Origin: CAZJNX01 sp964547415
Lineage (GTDB): Bacteria; Pseudomonadota; Alphaproteobacteria; Rhizobiales; Amorphaceae
Reading direction: 5' to 3'
NCBI GenBank assembly: GCA_964547415.1
Contig: CAZJNX010000184.1
Location: 1 to 9,577 of the forward strand
DNA length: 9,577 bases
This document shows, one piece after another, positions 5,654-9,577 of this stretch (its first letter is position 1; every line of letters starts with the position of its first letter). The position numbers were made by a program, and so were the translations under genes. Under the pieces are notes generated by a model. It was not told where the DNA came from. It did no database searches and saw nothing but the letters and a program-made list of their open reading frames with translations.

Positions 5654-6355
5654 ATGGCTGAGGGCGCGAACGGAACGGCCGTGATCGTGGGGGCGGGCCA
5701 GGGCCTGTCGGCCTCGCTGGCGCGGCTCGCGAGGGCGCGGGGATACCGGATCGCGCTCGCCGCGCGCAACCCGGACAAGCTCGCGGACCTGTGCGCGGCG
5801 GTGGACGGGCGCGCCTACGCCTGCGACGTGTCGGACGCGGCCGCGGTCGCGGCCCTGTTCGAGGCGACGGACCGGGACCTCGGCGCGCCGGACCTCGTGA
5901 TGTTCAACCCCTCGGCGCGGGTGCGCGGGCGCTTCGTGGACCTCGACCCGGAGGAGGTGCGCCGGGCGGTGGAGGTCACGGGCTACGGCGGCTTCCTGGT
6001 GGCGCAGGAGGCGGTGCGGCGGATGCTCGCCCGCGGGAGCGGCAAGCTCCTGTTCACCGGCGCCTCGGCGAGCGTGAAGGGCTTTGCGGGCTCGGCGCCC
6101 TTCGCCATGGGCAAGTTCGCCCTGCGCGGCCTCGCCCAGTCGCTGGCGCGCGAACTCCACCCCCAGGGGATCCACGTTCTCCACGTGGTGGTGGACGGGG
6201 GAATCCGGAACCCGGGACGGGAGGAGCCGGCGGACCGGCCCGATTCCATGCTCGACCCGGACGGGATCGCCGCCACCTGCCTCGACCTCCTCCACCAGCC
6301 GCGCAGCGTCTGGACGTGGGAGGTGGAGGTGCGCCCCTGGGTGGAGCGCTTCTGA
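5654..6355 (+). CDS. Short-chain dehydrogenase/reductase (SDR) family protein with Phe in place of the catalytic Tyr
   Basis: 233 residues, normal SDR length. Rossmann fold start AVIVGAGQGLSASLARL (9-25) with a glycine-rich loop of the GAGxG type rather than the classical TGxxxGIG, then beta-2 ALAARNP (34-40) where Arg38 could favour NADP. CDVSD (57-61) matches the usual D-V element, and FNPSA (84-88) replaces NNAG. LLFTGASASVKG (132-143) provides the active-site serine region. The expected YxxxK is FAMGK: Phe150 and Lys154, in SAPFAMGKFALRGLAQSLARELHPQG. The same FAxxK pattern is, as far as I recall, shared by a subgroup of bacterial SDRs ending in a VVDGGI-type segment, so this may be a family trait rather than a lesion. 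Such proteins may be non-catalytic or use another residue. It is divergent from the PepSY-like gene and converges on the cytochrome gene 8 bases away. Substrate unknown. Confidence 0.9.
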   Translation: MAEGANGTAVIVGAGQGLSASLARLARARGYRIALAARNPDKLADLCAAVDGRAYACDVSDAAAVAALFEATDRDLGAPDLVMFNPSARVRGRFVDLDPEEVRRAVEVTGYGGFLVAQEAVRRMLARGSGKLLFTGASASVKGFAGSAPFAMGKFALRGLAQSLARELHPQGIHVLHVVVDGGIRNPGREEPADRPDSMLDPDGIAATCLDLLHQPRSVWTWEVEVRPWVERF

Positions 6356-6366
6356 GGCGCCCCTCA
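6353..6366. other. Perfect hairpin embracing both stop codons of convergent genes
   Basis: TGAGG-CGCC-CCTCA is a perfect 5-bp inverted repeat with a 4-base loop. Its first three bases are the TGA stop of the SDR gene and its last three are the complement of the TGA stop of the triheme cytochrome gene, so the intergenic space is essentially the loop. It may serve as a compact bidirectional end signal, but no T-runs flank it and the stem is short. Confidence 0.4.
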
Positions 6367-7545
6367 CGGCTCCTCCCGGGCGGCGACCCCGCCGGCGACC
6401 GCCGGCGCGCCCGCGGCGTACCAGGCCGAAAGGGCGCGGATCTGTCGGTCGGTGAGGCTGAAGGCGGCCTCGTGCATCACCGCGGCGTAGGGCCCGTCGC
6501 CGAGGGGCCGCTCGCGCCACAGCGTGAGCCACGTCGTCAGGAACGCCCGGTGCTGGCCGGCGATGTGCGGATACGCCGGGCGCCGGTCCGCCGCCGGGCC
6601 CGGGCCGTGACAGGCGACGCAGGCCGGCACGTCCCGGTCCGGATCGCCCGTCACGGCGATCCGCGCGCCCTCGGCGAGGAGCGTGTCGTCCGCCGCCGCC
6701 GTCTCCCCCTCCCCGTCCGCCATCGAAAGGTGCGCCTCGCCCGGCGCGGGCAGGCCCGCGTAGTGGGCGGCGAGGCGGTCGATCTCGGCCGGAGCGAGGG
6801 CGGCGGCGACGGGCTGCATGAAACCGCTCGGGCGCGCACCGGTGGCGTAGGCGGCCAGCACCGCGGCGAGGTAGGCCTCCGACTGGCCCGCGAGGCGGGG
6901 GGCGACGCCGCCACGGCCGAGCCCGTCATCGCCGTGGCAGCGGGCGCAGTCGGCGAGGGTTTCGTCGAACGCGGGCGTCAGGCGGCCGAAGGCGATGGAC
7001 CGGGACCGGCCGAGGCTGCCCGGCGGCATCGACGGGCCGAAGGCGAGGGCCCGGTAGGCGGGGCCGTCGAGGTCCGGGTAACGCCGCAGGAAGGCGGCCA
7101 TGGCCCAGGGCTCGCGCGGGCGGCCCGTCGCCGGCCAGGCGGGCATCCCGCTGTACTTGAGGCCGTTCTCGGCGATCCAGGCGAGCTCCCGGTCCGCGTA
7201 TCGCGGGATCCGGTCCTTCAGGTCCGGCGGGGCCGGTCGCATGCCGAGGACGACGGGGCTGCGTGCCCGGCCCGGCGCGCCGTGGCAGGGGGCGCAGCCG
7301 GTCTCGAAGTGGCCCGCGCCGCGGGCGATCAGCGAGGGGTCGGACAGGTCGATCCCCTCCGGCCGCTCCATGCCGAGGGACCAGGTGCGGATCGCGTTGT
7401 CGAGGTAGCCCTTGAGGAGGGGGCGGACGCCGGGGAGATGGGGCACGCTCGCGGCGATGTTGTAGGGCGCCGCCGCGTAGAAGAGGACGCCCGCGATGGC
7501 GAGCGCGCCGAGCACCTGCAACCGCCGCCGCGTCCGCCGCCTCAT
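6364..7545 (-). CDS. Membrane-anchored triheme c-type cytochrome
   Basis: 393-residue protein with three CxxCH heme attachment sites: CAPCH (Cys84, Cys87, His88), CARCH (Cys200, Cys203, His204) and CVACH (Cys309, Cys312, His313). Likely distal Met ligands lie downstream of each: Met134 in YSGMPAWP, Met243 in GFMQPV, Met357 in AVMHEA. It is therefore three class-I cytochrome domains in tandem. The N-terminus is strongly basic (MRRRTRRR) followed by a hydrophobic segment at about residues 10-27 without an obvious cleavage site, so it is probably an uncleaved anchor with the hemes in the periplasm. Its ATG overlaps the stop of the upstream 127-residue gene as ATGA, and that gene abuts the oxidase fusion, so it likely carries electrons to, or forms part of, this oxidase. 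Hemes would be installed by the ccm system encoded at the left of the window. Its exact electron donor is unknown. Confidence 0.88.
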   Translation of the reverse strand: MRRRTRRRLQVLGALAIAGVLFYAAAPYNIAASVPHLPGVRPLLKGYLDNAIRTWSLGMERPEGIDLSDPSLIARGAGHFETGCAPCHGAPGRARSPVVLGMRPAPPDLKDRIPRYADRELAWIAENGLKYSGMPAWPATGRPREPWAMAAFLRRYPDLDGPAYRALAFGPSMPPGSLGRSRSIAFGRLTPAFDETLADCARCHGDDGLGRGGVAPRLAGQSEAYLAAVLAAYATGARPSGFMQPVAAALAPAEIDRLAAHYAGLPAPGEAHLSMADGEGETAAADDTLLAEGARIAVTGDPDRDVPACVACHGPGPAADRRPAYPHIAGQHRAFLTTWLTLWRERPLGDGPYAAVMHEAAFSLTDRQIRALSAWYAAGAPAVAGGVAAREEP

Positions 7546-7925
7546 CGCCGGCAGCCGTCCATGACGACGACGGGCAGCGCGTCGAACAGGATCGCGACCG
7601 CCGACAGGGCCGACAGGAGGAGCGCGGCGTGGCCGAGGAAGCTGGTCCGCTCCGCCTCCGTGTCCTCGACGAGGTCGTCGCTGATCCGAAGCTTGCCCTT
7701 GTAGCGCACCCGGGCGTGGTGGGCGAGCCAGCCGACGAGGGCGAGGGCGAGGACCGTGATGGCGCCGACGTAGACGCGCACGACCATGAAGGGCGCGGCC
7801 TCGAGGAACCGGGCGCAGTAGATCGCCGCCCCCCAGTAGGCGAGGAGGAAATGGGCCGCCCAGACCACGGGCGCGGCCACGAGGACCCAGAACGAGCCCT
7901 CCTCGAGGAGGCCCTCGAAGCGCAT
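7542..7925 (-). CDS. Small three-helix membrane protein of an oxidase cluster, function unknown
   Basis: 127 residues, starting at ATG 7925; a TTG at 7943 in the same frame would overlap the oxidase gene and is less likely. Three predicted membrane helices: about 11-38 (FWVLVAAPVVWAAHFLLAY), 47-68, and 96-122, with a charged loop at 70-94 (KGKLRISDDLVEDTEAER) that by its mixed charge I would place in the cytoplasm. His25 in helix 1, the His69-His70 pair at the end of helix 2 and His99 in helix 3 are notable in such a small membrane protein, but I see no established heme or copper motif. It begins one base after the oxidase fusion stop and ends in a 4-base overlap with the triheme cytochrome, so the three are surely one transcript. 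I do not recognise a named family. A small oxidase subunit, or an assembly factor, is the natural guess from context alone. Confidence 0.72.
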   Translation of the reverse strand: MRFEGLLEEGSFWVLVAAPVVWAAHFLLAYWGAAIYCARFLEAAPFMVVRVYVGAITVLALALVGWLAHHARVRYKGKLRISDDLVEDTEAERTSFLGHAALLLSALSAVAILFDALPVVVMDGCRR

Positions 7926-7926
7926 C

Positions 7927-9577
7927 TCACCCGCTCCCGGCAAGGCGCGGGAAGACCCCGAGCAGGAGGAAGGTGGTCGTCGCCGTAATCGCCATGAAGT
8001 CCCAATAAAGGGCGACGTTGGCGAGTTCCGCGTCGTAGCGCGGCGTCATCCGTCCGGCGAGGCTGCGCGCCACCACGTAGCCGTGCATGATGACGCCGAC
8101 GGCGAAGTGGGCGGCGACCCACAGGACGATGACCCAGGCGGTCGCCCCGAAGGCGTGCTCCCGCGGCCAAAGGCCCTCCAGCCACAGCGCCCCCGCGAAG
8201 GCGAGCGGGGCGAGGAGCGCGGGCAACGCGGCGACCACCGGCCCGACGCGCCCCCAGGCGAGGGACCCCGCCTTGAACCTCGCCCAGGAGAGCTTGGTGA
8301 GCGCCCAGGCGGCGAGCGCGAGGCCGAGGCCCGTGCCGAGGAGGGGTATCCCCGGCAGCGGGAGGCCCGGCGGCGGGTACACCGGCGCGATGGTCCAGAA
8401 GAAGAACCAGGCGAAGACGAGTCCCGCGAACGCCGTGAGGTCCGCCGTCATGGTGATGAAGAGCGCCCACCACCCGACGGACGAGGAGCCCGAGCCGTAG
8501 ACCGGCAGGACGAGGCCGAGCCCCGCGTCCTTCTCCGCCTTGTCCGGCGCGCCCTCCGTGCCGGTCCAAAGCCACCAGATGATCGCCGCGATGGCCCCGA
8601 CCCCGAGGAGGCCGGCGATCCACCACCACTTGAAGGTGCCGGTGATGAAGGACCCGCCGAGGAGGGCCGCGGCCAGCAATGTCTTGTAGGTGGGCCCCGG
8701 CACGCGCTGGACCTGCATGGGGTCGGAGTCGAGGATGTCGGTGACGATGAACTCGCGCTTTCCCTCCTCGGCGTCCGGCAGGTAGAAGCGGCCCTCGTCG
8801 ATGTCGCGGGTAAGGTTCTCCTGCTCCCAGATCGGATAGCGGGAACGGATGATGGGGATCGAGCGGGAGCCCCAGCTCTCGCCGGGCTGGCGGCTCGTCC
8901 ACTCCATGCCCGGCGCGTTCCACGGGTTGCGCGGGGCGAGCGGCTCCCTCCCCTTGGGCCGAAGCACGTCCCAGACGATGACGGCGAAGCCGGCGGCGAT
9001 CAGGAAGGCGGCCGAGGAGCTGACGAGGTTCGGAATGTCCCAGCCGAGGCCCTCGGGGTAGGTGAACACGCGCCGCGGCATCCCCATCAGCCCCGTCCAG
9101 TGCATCGTCATGAAGGTGATGTTGAAGCCCACGAACATCAGCCAGAAGCCGATGGTGCCGAGCCGGTCCGACAGCATCTTCCCGAACTGGAACGGGTACC
9201 AGTAGTAGAGCCCGGCGATCAGCGGAAAGACGACGCCGCCGATCAGGGTGTAGTGCAGGTGGGCGACGATGAAGTAGGTGTCGTGGGCCTGGAAATTGAA
9301 CGGCACGATGGCGACCATCACGCCCGTCAGCCCGCCGATGACGAAGATCGCGAGCGCGCCCGCGGCATACAGCATCGGCACCGACAGGGTGACGCGGCCG
9401 ACGAGGACCGTCGCGATGAAGCAGAAGATCTGCACGCCCGTCGGGATCGCGACGGCCTCCGAGGCGGCGGAGAAGAAGGCGAGCGAGATCTCCGGCAGCC
9501 CGGTCGTGAACATGTGGTGGTCCACAGCCCGAACGACAGGAAGGCGGTGCCGACGGCCGACAGCACGATCCAGGAGT
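7927..9577 (-). pseudogene. Heme-copper cytochrome c oxidase subunit I + III fusion (ctaD-ctaE type), 5' end outside window, frame interrupted near 9522
   Basis: C-terminal part of a fused oxidase. From 9525 down, 532 residues: the CuB-ligand pair HHMFTTGLPEIS at 3-14; HDTYFIVAHLHYTLIGG (81-97), where His89 and His91 are the expected axial ligands of heme a3 and heme a; then MHWTGLMGMPRR and WDIPNL of subunit I. A hydrophilic linker (about 190-280) and a helix pair (about 282-320) lead to a subunit III-like domain (about 350-530), with WWALFITMTADLTAF where subunit III usually has a conserved Glu, and ALYWDFMAI where YWHF is usual. The enzyme reduces oxygen with electrons from cytochrome c and pumps protons. 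Bases 9577-9522 encode the preceding helix (WIVLSAVGTAFLSFGLW) in another frame, so one base is missing, or two are extra, at about 9519-9525. This may be a sequencing error, in which case the gene is intact; I label it broken because that is what the sequence shows. Confidence 0.85.
9519..9525 (-). other. Frameshift point in the oxidase subunit I coding region
   Basis: Read on the minus strand, codons down to TGG at 9524-9522 give the expected helix ending FGLW, whereas the expected HHMF continues in the frame of CAC CAC ATG at 9519-9511. Observed TGGACCACCACATG is 14 bases where W-x-H-H-M needs 15. Addition of one base, for example another G after TGG, restores a single frame. In the frame used below this point, the upstream bases encode an Arg-rich sequence unlike any oxidase helix, which excludes a simple late start. 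Confidence 0.8.

Noticed and set aside
5050..5778. N-terminal extension of the response regulator frame upstream of 5049
   Set aside because: The extension is Arg/Pro/Ala-rich, overlaps the PepSY-like gene in another frame, and a strong Shine-Dalgarno marks MRVLVVEDD as the start.
5791..7704. 637-codon plus-strand open frame across the SDR, triheme cytochrome and membrane protein genes
   Set aside because: It crosses three real genes in another frame or strand, is dominated by Arg and Gly, and has no motif or ribosome site.
9327..9566. Separate small gene on the minus strand in the frame upstream of the oxidase break
   Set aside because: Its first residues are the expected oxidase helix and the rest after FGLW is out-of-frame Ser/Arg/Pro sequence, so it is a product of the frameshift.

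Overview
This is a GC-rich window (above about 70% G+C by eye) from what looks like an alphaproteobacterial chromosome, most likely of the Hyphomicrobiales (Rhizobiales), perhaps near Methylobacteriaceae. The evidence is the ccmI-ccmE-ccmF order (cycH-cycJ-cycK of rhizobia), the PhoP/PhoQ-like two-component pair beside it as in the rhizobial feuPQ-cycHJKL neighbourhood, and the style of the cytochrome oxidase fusion. The placement is an inference from gene order and protein character. Almost everything is on the minus strand; one short-chain dehydrogenase is on the plus strand. No tRNA, rRNA, CRISPR array, insertion sequence or prophage signature was seen, and no stretch over 300 bases lacks a gene.

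Layout, following minus-strand transcription from the right edge. (1) An oxidase cluster at 9577-6364: the 3' part of a subunit I + subunit III fusion of a heme-copper cytochrome c oxidase (ctaD-ctaE type), an unassigned three-helix membrane protein of 127 residues, and a membrane-anchored cytochrome c with three CxxCH sites. These three are packed with a 1-base gap and then a 4-base ATGA overlap. The oxidase reading frame is broken near 9519-9525, right beside the CuB-ligand His-His pair. (2) A plus-strand SDR-family protein at 5654-6355 that has Phe where the catalytic Tyr is expected; it converges on the cytochrome with a gap of 8 bases. (3) A signalling block reading away from the SDR: a small secreted PepSY-like protein (5214-5513), an OmpR-family response regulator (4393-5049) and a PhoQ-like histidine kinase (3009-4388), then a 17-kDa-antigen-type lipoprotein (2448-2897). 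(4) The cytochrome c maturation genes ccmI (1173-2363), ccmE (560-1018) and the first 165 codons of ccmF (1-495, running off the left edge).

Functionally the window joins cytochrome c assembly (CcmE heme chaperone, CcmF and CcmI of the heme ligation complex) with users of cytochrome c (a triheme cytochrome and a terminal oxidase). Between them is an envelope-stress type two-component system that by synteny and sequence resembles FeuP/FeuQ. The small periplasmic protein encoded just upstream of the regulator is in the position of FeuN, the negative modulator of FeuQ known in Sinorhizobium meliloti. That assignment is the most interesting regulatory hypothesis here; the oxidase frameshift is the most important thing to verify. 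I did not find a convincing wholly new system.
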